Notes: generated from the sequence alone by a model not told the origin. DNA of 64,000 bases from an uncultured Aquimarina sp. (GCA_947498595.1 CANMKX010000002.1:1-64000); one strand, 5' to 3'. Numbered from the stretch's first letter, positions 1 through 8,999 are shown. Made by a program: numbers and translations.

Positions 1-212
1 ACCTGCTATCAAATTTGAAACTACCAAATCAGACCAATTAACACTATTCTTATAAACCCTTAGATCGAATTCAGGTTAATAAATATTATTACCGTAAAAA
101 AGATGTATACTAATCGATTCATGTCTTTATTTAATAATCTTTTTGGCTTTAGAATTGTTAAACATTTCTTTTAATAATGATAATAGGTCTATCTAGTATT
201 TTTCTAACTACT

Positions 213-887
213 TTATTTTTTCAATTCCTTTATACTTTTTGCATCTAATTTTTGAAAAACTCCTTTTTTATCTAATTCATAATAATTTTCCAAATCTATA
301 ATTTCAGTAATTTTATCTTCTTCAATATCATATTCTTCAATATGCTTTTTTATTCCTATTATTTCATTTTTTATAGAAAAATCATATTGATATGAAATCT
401 CAAAAGCAAAACGACTGTATACTATTAAATAATCTATTTGTTCTCCTTTCTTATCTAATACATTTAATTGAAAGAATACTCCCGGAATATCATTTTCTCC
501 ATAAAACTGTACAAAACTCCCTATTACAATGAAGTTCTCTTTATAATTTTTCTTAAAAAACGGATAATATATTTTATGATTAATATCATAGAAAAAATCA
601 TCTCCTGTTTGAGCTTTCGTTTCTTTAAAAAAATTACTCAAACATTTTAAAGATTTATCAAGTTTTTTTTCTCTAAGAAAAAAACCTGAATCATTTTCTA
701 TTACATATTCTTTAATTACCCCTATAGTTTCTCCATTATATTCTTCAAGTTTTTCAATACATTTTTTAAAATCATTTTCTTTCTCCAAAGTTTTTATTAC
801 AAATTCTTCTTTTCCTTTTTTATTTTCTGAAGTTTCTTTACAGTTTACAATAGTCAATAAAAAAACTAATAGCATTAATATTCTCAT
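213..887 (-). CDS. Lipoprotein, putative T6SS immunity protein
   Basis: I do not recognise the family. The 224-residue product begins with a short signal peptide ending in a lipobox (LTIVNC, lipidated Cys16), so it should be anchored in a membrane facing the periplasm. The rest is highly charged, with many Lys/Glu and Asp residues and no further membrane segment. Its start overlaps the stop of the upstream putative peptidoglycan-hydrolase effector by 4 bases, implying translational coupling. Known T6SS effector genes are commonly followed by a cognate immunity gene, and cell-wall effectors have periplasmic immunity proteins, often lipoproteins. The immunity role is therefore an inference from position and localisation, not from homology. 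Confidence 0.6.
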   Translation of the reverse strand: MRILMLLVFLLTIVNCKETSENKKGKEEFVIKTLEKENDFKKCIEKLEEYNGETIGVIKEYVIENDSGFFLREKKLDKSLKCLSNFFKETKAQTGDDFFYDINHKIYYPFFKKNYKENFIVIGSFVQFYGENDIPGVFFQLNVLDKKGEQIDYLIVYSRFAFEISYQYDFSIKNEIIGIKKHIEEYDIEEDKITEIIDLENYYELDKKGVFQKLDAKSIKELKK

Positions 888-2416
888 ATTTCTTTTACTT
901 TAGAAAAATCAAATCCCGTTAAATGAAGATGATGATGATGCCTATATTTTACTTTTCCTGTTGTTTTCTTCATATGTTTGGTATGTGGTAATAAGGTACT
1001 GATAGTGACTTTTGTTTTAATTTTTTTATTACTTTTTTCATCAAAAACAAATTGTTCAACTTCTCTATTAAAGTTTTCAGAATACATTTTACCTGTTCTA
1101 CCCCATCCAAATTTATACAAAGCATTGTTGAATTTCACTTGTCTATCATAATCAAAATTTGAATATTGCAAATGAGTAGCATTTCCATCCTTATTTGTAT
1201 TTAAATATCTTAAATCTCCTTTTTCACCATTAATATGTGAAGAACTTCCTCCAGCTGTATTTCCATTCCTTATACTAAACCCATTAAATCCTAGATCCTC
1301 AATACTTTCTTCTATCATAGCACCTAATAAACCTGCTAAACAATCAGGATTGATATACCATCTTTGAGAATCACTATTCCATGTAGCAAAATTAAATTTA
1401 ACATTCCCACTATTATACCCTTTAATATCTTTAACATAAACCAATACCACATATTCTTCTTTTAAAGACAATTTATCTTTTTTTGTATGTCTTTTAGTTT
1501 TATGAGCTTTAAGTTCTCCTAAATTATATTCATTGTTATTTTTGTCAAAATAGTAATATATTACTTTTCGAGGATTCTTTACTTTATTCTTTTTTATCTC
1601 ACCATTAGAATAAATTATATATTCTAAAGTAGAATTATCTCCAATCTCAAGCCAATTTCCTTCTCCATAATACCAAAGGTTTGGTCTATTATCAACAACT
1701 TCTTCATATTTCACTTCGAACCAATTTTGATCTTCTGGTTCTGCATCCATTGCTATATATAAATACGTCTTTTCTCCTTCAACCTTCTTTAAAGCATCTT
1801 TATATTCTTTATTTTTATCTGAATCGGTAGATTCTAGTTTAATTTTAGTAATTGCGTAGTCTTTAAAATCGGCTGCATTAGCTACTATTTTTTGCTTACT
1901 AAATTCACCTACTATCGCTGTAAACTTAAATATTGCTTGTTCATTTTGCGTAACATAAATTGGATCTCCTACATTGGCAAACACTTTTTCTTTGCCTTGT
2001 TTAAGATTCATTTTTATTTCTCTCTCTGGCATATGTTCAGTTTGAATGACTATATATACCTCTTTCCCGAAATTAACTTTAGTTAGCTTATTAAATTTGA
2101 CTACTGGTTTTATCAATGGTATTTCTATACAATCTCCCTTTTTATAGCTATTCTTTTCTAATGCCTTTTTTACTTTTTCTTTTGTTGTAGTTTGATTTTG
2201 TTTATCAAGTGTAGGTTTTATATTATCATAAATAATCTTAGCTATTCTTTCTTTTCTAGTACTACCTGTCGTATTATTATTCCCTTTAAATGTGTAAGGG
2301 TAAAATTCTCCTGATTCTTCTGATCCTACAATTTCTTTTTCGGCTAAATATGCTTTCTTTACTTTTTGATATACTATACTTAATGTATTACTCGGTTTTG
2401 TAGTTAATGTTGCCAT
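884..2416 (-). CDS. Putative T6SS cargo effector with LAS-type peptidoglycan metallopeptidase domain
   Basis: The 510-residue product has no signal peptide. Residues about 100-210 form a beta-rich segment carrying GKEVYIVIQTEHMPEREI, which resembles the C-terminal extension of the adjacent TssD protein. The C-terminus (about 365-505) has the metal-ligand pattern of LAS/MepA-type murein endopeptidases: SSSHINGEKGD gives H-x6-D (His394, Asp401), and a four-His run followed by LHL gives an H-x-H near residues 496-498. These enzymes cut peptide cross-links in peptidoglycan. The gene lies 4 bases after tssD and overlaps a lipoprotein gene, an effector-immunity arrangement. The assignment rests on motif spacing and context; the middle of the protein (210-360) is unrecognised. 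Confidence 0.6.
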   Translation of the reverse strand: MATLTTKPSNTLSIVYQKVKKAYLAEKEIVGSEESGEFYPYTFKGNNNTTGSTRKERIAKIIYDNIKPTLDKQNQTTTKEKVKKALEKNSYKKGDCIEIPLIKPVVKFNKLTKVNFGKEVYIVIQTEHMPEREIKMNLKQGKEKVFANVGDPIYVTQNEQAIFKFTAIVGEFSKQKIVANAADFKDYAITKIKLESTDSDKNKEYKDALKKVEGEKTYLYIAMDAEPEDQNWFEVKYEEVVDNRPNLWYYGEGNWLEIGDNSTLEYIIYSNGEIKKNKVKNPRKVIYYYFDKNNNEYNLGELKAHKTKRHTKKDKLSLKEEYVVLVYVKDIKGYNSGNVKFNFATWNSDSQRWYINPDCLAGLLGAMIEESIEDLGFNGFSIRNGNTAGGSSSHINGEKGDLRYLNTNKDGNATHLQYSNFDYDRQVKFNNALYKFGWGRTGKMYSENFNREVEQFVFDEKSNKKIKTKVTISTLLPHTKHMKKTTGKVKYRHHHHLHLTGFDFSKVKEI

Positions 2417-2420
2417 AGTT

Positions 2421-3158
2421 TTAATGTTTTATAGAATCTCTATTTCCCTCTTGTTGAGCAATAACTTTTATTTTTATTTTCTCTACACTACTATTAACTG
2501 TATAATCTTTAAGAACATCGTTTTCAATCACTTCGCCTTTGTAAATAAAATCTTTGGTATGATTACTCAAATCAATATCAATAGTTTCTCCTATGGCATT
2601 TTTCGTTTCGAGTACCACATATATTTCTTCTCCAGTTCTTGGGCTGGCCTTTTTATTTCCCTCTAAATCTGTATAATAACATTTAACAACTTCTGGTTTC
2701 TTTTCTTCTTGTATAGGATAAGATTCACTTTCTGGTGAGATATGGCTTACATTCCATCGTTTTAAAAAATAAATCCCATAGTCTTGAATTCCTGGCGAAA
2801 TCTTAAGTATAGCTTGCATACCACTTAGTGCAGAAAATGTTTCTTCATACGATATTAAAAAAGCATCATTAAATTTATATGTTTTGGTTGCAGGATAATC
2901 AAATCCGTTTTCATAAAAACAGATTTTACCTTCTTCCATTTTATCTTTTTCTTGACCAGTATCATCTATAGAATCTTTTAACATCCAATTCAAAAAAATA
3001 TCATCGCCTCTCTCTGGAACGAAACTACATGTAAGCAATCCTCCTATTACTTCTGATGTTGGTCTTCCATTTTCACGACTAGTTTCTCTGTAATAATCTG
3101 TATCAATCCATAAAAGTTCTCGTTCTTGTTTTAGCACAAACAACTTTGCTGAAACCAT
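2421..3158 (-). CDS. tssD: T6SS tube protein TssD (Hcp-like) with C-terminal extension
   Basis: Residues 1 to about 135 match the Bacteroidota Hcp-like TssD pattern: an N-terminal strand, GRPTSEVIGGLLTCSF, LNWMLKDS, GKICFYENG, and a Y-x-E-T-F segment (YEETFSALSGMQAILKIS). In family members this folds into the hexameric ring of the T6SS inner tube. Usual TssD proteins are about 130 residues; this one has 245. The extra 90 residues (about 155-245) are a separate beta-rich domain containing GEEIYVVLETKNAIGETI, similar to a segment of the next protein. An extended Hcp followed directly by cargo fits an effector-loading adaptor. No other T6SS core genes (TssB, C, F, G, K, ClpV) are in the window, so this is an orphan module. 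Confidence 0.75.
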   Translation of the reverse strand: MVSAKLFVLKQERELLWIDTDYYRETSRENGRPTSEVIGGLLTCSFVPERGDDIFLNWMLKDSIDDTGQEKDKMEEGKICFYENGFDYPATKTYKFNDAFLISYEETFSALSGMQAILKISPGIQDYGIYFLKRWNVSHISPESESYPIQEEKKPEVVKCYYTDLEGNKKASPRTGEEIYVVLETKNAIGETIDIDLSNHTKDFIYKGEVIENDVLKDYTVNSSVEKIKIKVIAQQEGNRDSIKH

Positions 3159-3352
3159 TATAATTTTGATTTAAGTTTTATTTTTTATTTAAGATATATC
3201 ATATCCTTTATTATAATCTCAGGTTATTTGATTGAGAAAGATGTTGATTATCGATATGATTTTATACTTCTATAAATTTATGTTTTTTTTATATCTCATA
3301 AAAACATCTTACAAGTATTATTTATTGTGTAAATCGATGTTTTATATAAAAA

Positions 3353-3384
3353 AAATCACCTCTTCTTAATTGACGAGGTGATTT
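3353..3384 (-). terminator. Rho-independent terminator of lipB
   Basis: A perfect 10-bp stem (3353-3362 with 3375-3384) and 12-nt loop follow the lipB stop on the minus strand, leading into a T-run on that strand. Confidence 0.7.
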
Positions 3385-3405
3385 CATAGTACTATTTTAT
3401 TTATA

Positions 3406-4107
3406 TTATTTTATGAATTCTGCTTCAAATAATGTTTTAAAATGCTTTAATAGTTTTTCTTTTACTTCTGATGCGTTTATCTCTTTTACTCCTAATTCGA
3501 CTTGTAATGAGGTTACCGCCTTTCCTTTTATTCCGCAAGGAATTATATTATCAAAATATCCTAAATCAGCATTCACATTTAATGCAAATCCGTGCATTGT
3601 TACCCACCTACTCGCTCTTACTCCCATTGCACATATTTTTCTTGCAAACGGAGTTCCTACATCCAGCCATACTCCTGTTTCTCCATCGCTACGAGTTGCT
3701 TTTACTCCATATTCTGCTAAAGTAAGAATTACCATTTCTTCTAGAAATCGCAAATATTTATGTATGTCTGTGAAAAAGTTTTCTAAATCTAAAATTGGAT
3801 ATCCAACTATTTGTCCTGGGCCATGATAAGTTATATCGCCTCCTCTATTTATTTTATAAAAAGTCGCCCCTTTCTCTGTCAATTGCTCTTCATTAAGCAA
3901 CAAGTTACTTATATCACCACTCTTACCTAATGTATAAACATGTGGATGCTCTACAAAAAGAAAATGATTTGGAGTTTGCAACCCTGCTTGTTCTCTTCTA
4001 TTTTTAATTTTTATATCTAAAACTTCTTTAAACAAAGTTTCTTGATAATCCCACGTTTCTTTATAGTCTTTTAAACCTAGTTCTTGTAACTGTATCTCTT
4101 TATTCAT
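3406..4107 (-). CDS. lipB: Lipoyl(octanoyl) transferase LipB
   Basis: LipB moves the octanoyl group from octanoyl-ACP to the lipoyl domains of keto-acid dehydrogenases and GcvH, the first step of protein lipoylation in the cytosol. The 233-residue length is normal. Family motifs are plain: GGDITYHGPGQIVGYPILDL in the middle, RKICAMGVRASRWVTMHGFALNVN with the acyl-binding lysine, and IIPCGIKGKAVTSL with the catalytic cysteine. The gene has its own terminator and lies downstream of yqaE on the same strand. A lipoylated E2 subunit is encoded at 51.7-53.0 kb in this window, one likely client. Confidence 0.95.
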   Translation of the reverse strand: MNKEIQLQELGLKDYKETWDYQETLFKEVLDIKIKNRREQAGLQTPNHFLFVEHPHVYTLGKSGDISNLLLNEEQLTEKGATFYKINRGGDITYHGPGQIVGYPILDLENFFTDIHKYLRFLEEMVILTLAEYGVKATRSDGETGVWLDVGTPFARKICAMGVRASRWVTMHGFALNVNADLGYFDNIIPCGIKGKAVTSLQVELGVKEINASEVKEKLLKHFKTLFEAEFIK

Positions 4108-4176
4108 GTTCTAATGCTATTTTGTATTATTAGAGAACTAGGATTATTGCTTATTTTTTACGCTAACAAAGCATTT

Positions 4177-4335
4177 TTATCTATTAGGATTATTTAAAAT
4201 TACCAAAGCCGCAATTACTCCTGGTATCCAACCACATAAAGTTAACAAAAACACAATTACTATAGAACCGCAACCTTTATCTAGAACGGCTAATGGTGGA
4301 AAAAAAATCGACAATAAAACTCTCCAAATACTCAT
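4177..4335 (-). CDS. YqaE/Pmp3 family small membrane protein
   Basis: A 52-codon ORF beginning MSIWRVLLSIFFPPLAVLDK and ending VILNNPNR. It has two hydrophobic segments and the family hallmarks: FFPPLAV in the first segment, GCG, and TLCGWIPGVIAAL in the second. Pmp3/YqaE proteins are about 50-60 residue inner-membrane proteins linked to membrane potential and salt or cold stress in other organisms; the precise role here is unknown. It sits 69 bases upstream of lipB on the same strand and may be cotranscribed with it. Confidence 0.85.
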   Translation of the reverse strand: MSIWRVLLSIFFPPLAVLDKGCGSIVIVFLLTLCGWIPGVIAALVILNNPNR

Positions 4336-4515
4336 ATTATTTTATTACAAAGATATAATTAATCTATCATTTACACGATGTAAAGATATATACTCTATAG
4401 GTCTTAATTAATCTTATTTTGTTACAGTTTTCATTATATTTCATGTTTAGATCTTTTACTTAAAATCACATTTAGTTTTCATCATAAATAAGGTTATGTT
4501 AAGGTTCTTTTCTTC

Positions 4516-4546
4516 TTGAATGATTGCTACATACTTTGTATCTTTG
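4516..4546 (+). promoter_or_regulatory. Bacteroidota-type promoter of lysS
   Basis: A TTG (4516-4518) lies 20 nt before TATCTTTG (4539-4546), matching the TAnnTTTG -7 element with a TTG-type -33 element. Transcription would start a few bases before 4555. That is downstream of the ATG at 4524, which supports translation starting at 4569. Confidence 0.6.
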
Positions 4547-4568
4547 CTCGCTTAAAATTAAAGTAATT

Positions 4569-6257
4569 ATGCAACTATCAGAACAAGAGATTGTACGCAG
4601 AGAAAAACTATCTACCTTAAGAGACCTAGGTATCAACCCTTATCCAGCGGATTTATATCCCGTGAATTCTACTTCTATAAAGATTAAACAGGAGTACAAA
4701 GAGGGGAAACAGGTGATCATAGCAGGTAGATTAATGTCTAGACGTATTCAAGGTTCTGCCTCTTTTGCAGAGTTACAAGATGCTGACGGACGTATTCAAG
4801 TATATTTTAATCGTGATGAAATTTGTACTGGTGACGATACCTCTAAGTATAATAATGTATATAAAAAATTACTTGATATAGGTGATATCATAGGAATAGA
4901 AGGAGAATTATTTACTACCAAAGTAGGTGAGATTACTGTAATGGTAAAAGATTTTACTTTATTAAGTAAATCATTAAAACCGCTTCCTTTACCAAAAGAA
5001 AAAGATGGTGTTATTTTTGATGAATTTAATGATCCAGAGTTACGCTACAGACAACGTTATGCAGATTTAGTAGTAAATCCTCATGTTAAGGATATTTTTG
5101 TAAAGCGTACCAAACTTTTTAATGCTATGCGTCAGTTTTTTAACGAGCGTGAGTATTTTGAAGTTGAGACGCCTATTCTTCAGTCAATTCCTGGTGGAGC
5201 TTCGGCTAAGCCATTTATAACTCATCACAATTCATTAAACATACCTTTATATATGCGTATTGCTAATGAATTATATCTGAAACGTTTAATTGTTGGTGGT
5301 TTTGATGGTGTTTACGAATTTTCTAAAAACTTCCGTAATGAAGGAATGGATCGTACTCATAATCCAGAATTTACTGCTATGGAAATTTATGTAGCATACA
5401 AGGATTATAATTGGATGATGGAGTTTACTGAGCAGCTACTAGAATATTGTGCTATCGCTGTTAATGGTACAACTGAAGCTACTTTTGGTGAGCATCGTAT
5501 TAATTTTAAAGCTCCATATCGTAGGGTTACTATGACCGATGCAATTATAGAATTTACTGGTTTTGATATTACTGGTAAGTCTGAAGATGAACTTCGTGAA
5601 GCTGCAAAAGGTATGGGAATCGAAGTTGACAGTTCTATGGGGAAAGGAAAGCTTATCGATGAGATTTTTGGAGAAAAATGTGAAGGTAATTATATTCAGC
5701 CTACATATATTACTGATTATCCTAAGGAAATGAGTCCTCTTACTAAAGAACACCGTGATCATCCTGAACTTACTGAACGTTTTGAATTAATGGTGTGTGG
5801 TAAAGAAATCGCTAACGCATATTCTGAGCTTAATGATCCTATTGATCAACGAGAACGTTTTGAGTCTCAATTAGCATTAGCAGATCGTGGAGATGATGAG
5901 GCTATGTTTATTGATCATGATTTCTTACGTGCATTAGAGTATGGTATGCCTCCTACTTCTGGTTTAGGTATTGGTATGGATCGCTTGATTATGTTCTTAA
6001 CAAATAATCCTTCTATACAAGAAGTATTATTTTTCCCTCAAATGCGTCCTGAGAAAAAGCAGGTTGCTATGACTGAAGATGAAAAAACTGTTTTTGCTTT
6101 ATTAAAAGATAATTCTCCTATGGATTTAAATACTCTTAAAGCATCATCAGGATTGAGTAATAAAAAATGGGATAAAACTATAAAAGGTTTAACCAAAAAT
6201 AAATTAGCTAAAGTTGAAAAAACTGATAATGGTTTATTTGTTGAAATAATAGGTTAA
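4569..6257 (+). CDS. lysS: Lysine--tRNA ligase (class II)
   Basis: Charges tRNA-Lys with lysine. The N-terminal OB-fold anticodon-binding domain contains AGRLMSRRIQGSASFAELQD. The class II catalytic core shows motif 2 (FRNEGMDRTHNPEFTAMEIY) and motif 3 (GLGIGMDRLIMFLTNNPSIQEVLFFP). I place the start at ATG 4569 (MQLSEQEIVRREK, 562 residues). The in-frame ATG at 4524 adds residues typical of untranslated sequence, and the promoter lies inside that extension. The C-terminus runs about 60 residues past motif 3, a helical tail seen in Bacteroidota LysS. Single-gene unit with its own terminator. Confidence 0.96.
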   Translation: MQLSEQEIVRREKLSTLRDLGINPYPADLYPVNSTSIKIKQEYKEGKQVIIAGRLMSRRIQGSASFAELQDADGRIQVYFNRDEICTGDDTSKYNNVYKKLLDIGDIIGIEGELFTTKVGEITVMVKDFTLLSKSLKPLPLPKEKDGVIFDEFNDPELRYRQRYADLVVNPHVKDIFVKRTKLFNAMRQFFNEREYFEVETPILQSIPGGASAKPFITHHNSLNIPLYMRIANELYLKRLIVGGFDGVYEFSKNFRNEGMDRTHNPEFTAMEIYVAYKDYNWMMEFTEQLLEYCAIAVNGTTEATFGEHRINFKAPYRRVTMTDAIIEFTGFDITGKSEDELREAAKGMGIEVDSSMGKGKLIDEIFGEKCEGNYIQPTYITDYPKEMSPLTKEHRDHPELTERFELMVCGKEIANAYSELNDPIDQRERFESQLALADRGDDEAMFIDHDFLRALEYGMPPTSGLGIGMDRLIMFLTNNPSIQEVLFFPQMRPEKKQVAMTEDEKTVFALLKDNSPMDLNTLKASSGLSNKKWDKTIKGLTKNKLAKVEKTDNGLFVEIIG

Positions 6258-6281
6258 AACTTATTTACAATATTAGAATAA

Positions 6282-6308
6282 AAAGAGAGCTTCGTGCTCT
6301 CTTTTTTT
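6282..6308 (+). terminator. lysS terminator
   Basis: A 9-bp stem (6282-6290 with 6296-6304), loop TTCGT, then a T-run, 24 nt after the lysS stop. Confidence 0.85.
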
Positions 6309-6714
6309 ATTTACAAATCCAAAAAGTTCTTAATAAGTGTTAATTAATTCTTAATTTAAGAAATACCATCAATCATCTACCTCAATAACAAAACATCTAC
6401 AAACATCAATTAAACAAAGACTTACAATACAACAAACTATATTTCAGCTCTCTTTATTTATTCTTTTTCCTCTTAAAAAAAAATGTGATCTAAAACACAC
6501 TGTGATCTCCGTCATCGTTTAATCTATTCTTCTTACGTAAATTTGAGATATAAAATAAATCGAATTATTGAAATATAACTATTTTGAGATACCCCATAAT
6601 ATATTCTCGATTATACTTAGTTTGTAAACACAATCAATAATTGATCTTATAGATTCGCTTTTTTATATTTTTTTCCCCAGAAATATAAATTTTGAGATTA
6701 GATTTTGTTTATTC
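6309..6714. other. Gene-free AT-rich interval with three TTTGAGAT copies
   Basis: No credible ORF on either strand. The octamer TTTGAGAT occurs at 6542-6549, 6583-6590 and 6691-6698, each inside an AT-rich stretch. It lies between two convergent units, so a promoter role is not obvious. I see nothing else in it. Confidence 0.35.
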
Positions 6715-6749
6715 AAAAGCGGCACTTAACCTTACTGAGTGCCGCTTTT
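6715..6749 (-). terminator. Terminator overlapping the end of the GDYXXLXY gene
   Basis: Perfect 12-bp stem 6715-6726 with 6738-6749. The loop (6727-6737) contains the TAA stop codon of the minus-strand gene, so the last codons form one arm. Its A/T-rich flanks may also let it act on plus-strand transcripts. Confidence 0.75.
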
Positions 6750-7301
6750 ATTTTTTTCTGTAAAATCTTGAATTGGCATTTCATTAACCATCACATTATC
6801 TAATACTCCTTTTCCTTTTTTTATGTATATCATTGCATACATATTATTAGAAGTATCACGTATAACTTCATTATAAGCTAACTCAGCATCATAAGCTTTG
6901 CTTTCTTCCATATAAAAACGTTCAAAAGGTAAATCAAAATACACCAATTGAGTTTCTTTATTATAGTGCTTAACTTTTGTTTTTATATACGTTTCATCAT
7001 TAAAGGGAGTGTATTGAACTTGAGTTGCTTTTGCATACCCTTCGTTATCTTTTTCTATTTTCAAATATATATCGTTCCCTCTCACATAATTGGTATCTAG
7101 TGTTTCCACCTTGTTTTCTTCATATTTAAGTATAATGTATTTCCCTCTAAAAGGATCAGACGGATCTATCGGTCTCATTTTAAATTTATGAGCTATACCT
7201 GTTAATAACACACTTTCTTTCTCATAAATAATTTTTACTGGAATACTTAATTGAATCAAAAACACTACAATTGCTATGCATACTTTATATTTAATTTTCA
7301 T
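6732..7301 (-). CDS. GDYXXLXY domain protein
   Basis: 189 residues with an N-terminal hydrophobic segment (about 5-22) that anchors or exports it. The diagnostic region after it reads RPIDPSDPFRGKYIILKYEEN, corresponding to the GDYVxLxY signature (here G-K-Y-I-I-L-K-Y). The rest is predicted beta-rich and extracytoplasmic. This family is normally encoded beside DUF2157/DUF4401 membrane proteins, as here. Its biochemical role is unknown. It is the last gene of a three-gene minus-strand set and its stop lies inside the terminator loop. Confidence 0.75.
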   Translation of the reverse strand: MKIKYKVCIAIVVFLIQLSIPVKIIYEKESVLLTGIAHKFKMRPIDPSDPFRGKYIILKYEENKVETLDTNYVRGNDIYLKIEKDNEGYAKATQVQYTPFNDETYIKTKVKHYNKETQLVYFDLPFERFYMEESKAYDAELAYNEVIRDTSNNMYAMIYIKKGKGVLDNVMVNEMPIQDFTEKNKSGTQ

Positions 7302-7315
7302 GATTATTGATTTTT

Positions 7316-7585
7316 TTAAATTTCACCTCCGTAAAATATTAATAGCAATGTCATTATATTTATTACTACTAATAAGATACTACTAAACTCAACTCCTCTT
7401 GATTTAAGAACTCTAATCAAATTAAGTACTGTTAATACGATTGTCAAGAGTATTACAGGTATTGTTAATAGTTCTCTTAATATTCCTATTAAAATTGTAT
7501 CTATTTTAGTTTTATAAAACAGTAACATTACAACACAGTAACTCGCAACAAATAAACTTCCATATTTCATTAATTTCTCACTCAT
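7316..7585 (-). CDS. Small three-helix membrane protein of the DUF2157 set
   Basis: 89 residues, mostly hydrophobic, with about three membrane segments (8-25, 33-57, 68-85). I do not recognise a named family. It lies 6 bases downstream of the DUF2157 gene and 14 bases upstream of the GDYXXLXY gene, so it is almost certainly cotranscribed and may work with them in one membrane assembly. Confidence 0.6.
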   Translation of the reverse strand: MSEKLMKYGSLFVASYCVVMLLFYKTKIDTILIGILRELLTIPVILLTIVLTVLNLIRVLKSRGVEFSSILLVVINIMTLLLIFYGGEI

Positions 7586-7591
7586 CGTACT

Positions 7592-8884
7592 TTATATAAT
7601 ATGTTTATCTATTTTATTTTTCTTGCGAAGCATTCCATAATTTGTTAAGAAGAAACCGATTCCTGCTATTACGAATACTATTCCTCTCCATACAAAACTC
7701 AAATCCGTATCAAAGAATCTACAGATTAATAATATTGTTATAATGAGTATTCCGTAGTTGAGTTTTCCAAAACTTAATTGATCAGACCCTATTTTAATAA
7801 TTGATACTCCTAGTATAAATACTAGAATATTCGATATTATAACTGGTGCATTTCCTAAACTGTTTTGAAAAAGAATTAATATAACAAATACGATAAATGC
7901 TCCTTGAAAGGCGTTCTGTCTTTTAAGACCAAACTTTATGTAATTATATAGAAACAATCCAATACTAAACATAAATAGTGTTATCGTTAACAATACGTCT
8001 TGTCGATTGTTTATTGTGTTGTATAACATGTCATCCCAACTCCAATTAAAAGTTAACAATACCCCCATTATTATTGTTCCTAAAGATCCTAATATTAGAT
8101 ATCCATTTCTAAGAGTTCTTTGTTTTCCATAAAAAGACCACCATTTCCCTATGTTATATAATAATCCAAATACTATTATATAGATCAATATTCCTGCTAT
8201 TTTATCCTCTTTTATAAAATTACCTAATGCTACTAAAATACTTATAGGCAAAATCCAATTGTAAACTGTAACAATATTTTGAGAAGTTTCTTTTTTAATT
8301 GTCCTAACAATATGTGGTATTAATAATAATAAAACAAAAACATACATCCATGGTGTATCATTATTTTTATAAGTAAACAATCCTACTTCTAAAGCATAAT
8401 AACTATTTATTAATATTATAATTATTGTTACCGCATGTGATTTTAACAGGTATATCAAAGGAATTGCCAAAATGATCCATGTAATAAGATATGTACTTAA
8501 AGCTCCGTCAATATGATAAATCTGACTAATTAACGAAATAGATGCTCCTATTGCAAACAATAACAGTGTTGCTGAAACTTCTTTCCACGTTATACTTTTT
8601 TGCTTAATTATTGAGATAACTGCTAAGATTTGCGAGACTAATAGTGGTACAAACGCTATTATTGTTTTTAATGTTTTAGAGAGATGATCCCAGTTATGCG
8701 CTAGCATTAAAATAACACCTGCTCCTATTAATACTGCTCCAAATACACCAAATACCGTAAATAATCGAGTAGGGTTTTTAGCATTTTTCGCATCATAATA
8801 ATCCGAAATATTAGCTGCAATAGTATTAGAGATCACTTTATTCTGTACTAAAATTTTCAGTTCTTTTCTAAATTTCGTGCTCAT
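7592..8884 (-). CDS. DUF2157 domain-containing polytopic membrane protein
   Basis: 430 residues. The N-terminal about 40 residues are soluble (MSTKFRKELKILVQNKVISNT, then ISDYYDAK), typical of the DUF2157 N-terminal helical part. They are followed by FGVFGAVLIGAGVILMLAHNWDHLSKTLKT, the conserved first membrane segments, and about ten more hydrophobic segments. It is the first gene of the DUF2157/small membrane protein/GDYXXLXY set. Function is unknown; the pattern suggests an integral membrane complex with a secreted partner. Confidence 0.75.
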   Translation of the reverse strand: MSTKFRKELKILVQNKVISNTIAANISDYYDAKNAKNPTRLFTVFGVFGAVLIGAGVILMLAHNWDHLSKTLKTIIAFVPLLVSQILAVISIIKQKSITWKEVSATLLLFAIGASISLISQIYHIDGALSTYLITWIILAIPLIYLLKSHAVTIIIILINSYYALEVGLFTYKNNDTPWMYVFVLLLLIPHIVRTIKKETSQNIVTVYNWILPISILVALGNFIKEDKIAGILIYIIVFGLLYNIGKWWSFYGKQRTLRNGYLILGSLGTIIMGVLLTFNWSWDDMLYNTINNRQDVLLTITLFMFSIGLFLYNYIKFGLKRQNAFQGAFIVFVILILFQNSLGNAPVIISNILVFILGVSIIKIGSDQLSFGKLNYGILIITILLICRFFDTDLSFVWRGIVFVIAGIGFFLTNYGMLRKKNKIDKHII

Positions 8885-8920
8885 CCTATTATTTTTAGTA
8901 ATTCTTTTCTAAATATTATT

Positions 8921-8952
8921 AAAAGACAGTTACAGCCACGTAACTGTCTTTT
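8921..8952. terminator. Hairpin between yiaA-like and DUF2157 genes
   Basis: Perfect 12-bp stem 8921-8932 with 8941-8952, loop CAGCCACG, A/T-rich on both sides. It follows a second hairpin and probably ends transcripts of the yiaA-like gene. Confidence 0.6.
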
Positions 8953-8958
8953 GTAATC

Positions 8959-8999
8959 ATCAAAACAAGAAACCTATAGACAGGTTTCTTCTTTTGATG
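8959..8999 (-). terminator. Long hairpin directly after the yiaA-like gene
   Basis: A 9-bp stem (8967-8975 with 8982-8990) extends past a single mismatch by eight more pairs (8959-8965 region with 8992-8999). It begins at the stop codon of the upstream minus-strand gene, making a tandem terminator with 8921-8952. Confidence 0.6.

Noticed and set aside
60-122. Minus-strand 20-codon ORF with a hydrophobic start after the lipoprotein gene
   Set aside because: No family match, no lipobox, and it ends at once; it could be a gene remnant but this cannot be supported.
3413-3826. Plus-strand 137-codon ORF opposite lipB
   Set aside because: Antisense shadow of an undoubted lipB gene, with no recognisable motifs.
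4524-4568. Upstream 15-codon extension of lysS
   Set aside because: The promoter -7 element lies within it and the residues are not part of LysS.
6542-6698. TTTGAGAT triplet as a CRISPR-like or iteron array
   Set aside because: Only three octamers with irregular spacing (41 and 108 bases) and no associated genes.
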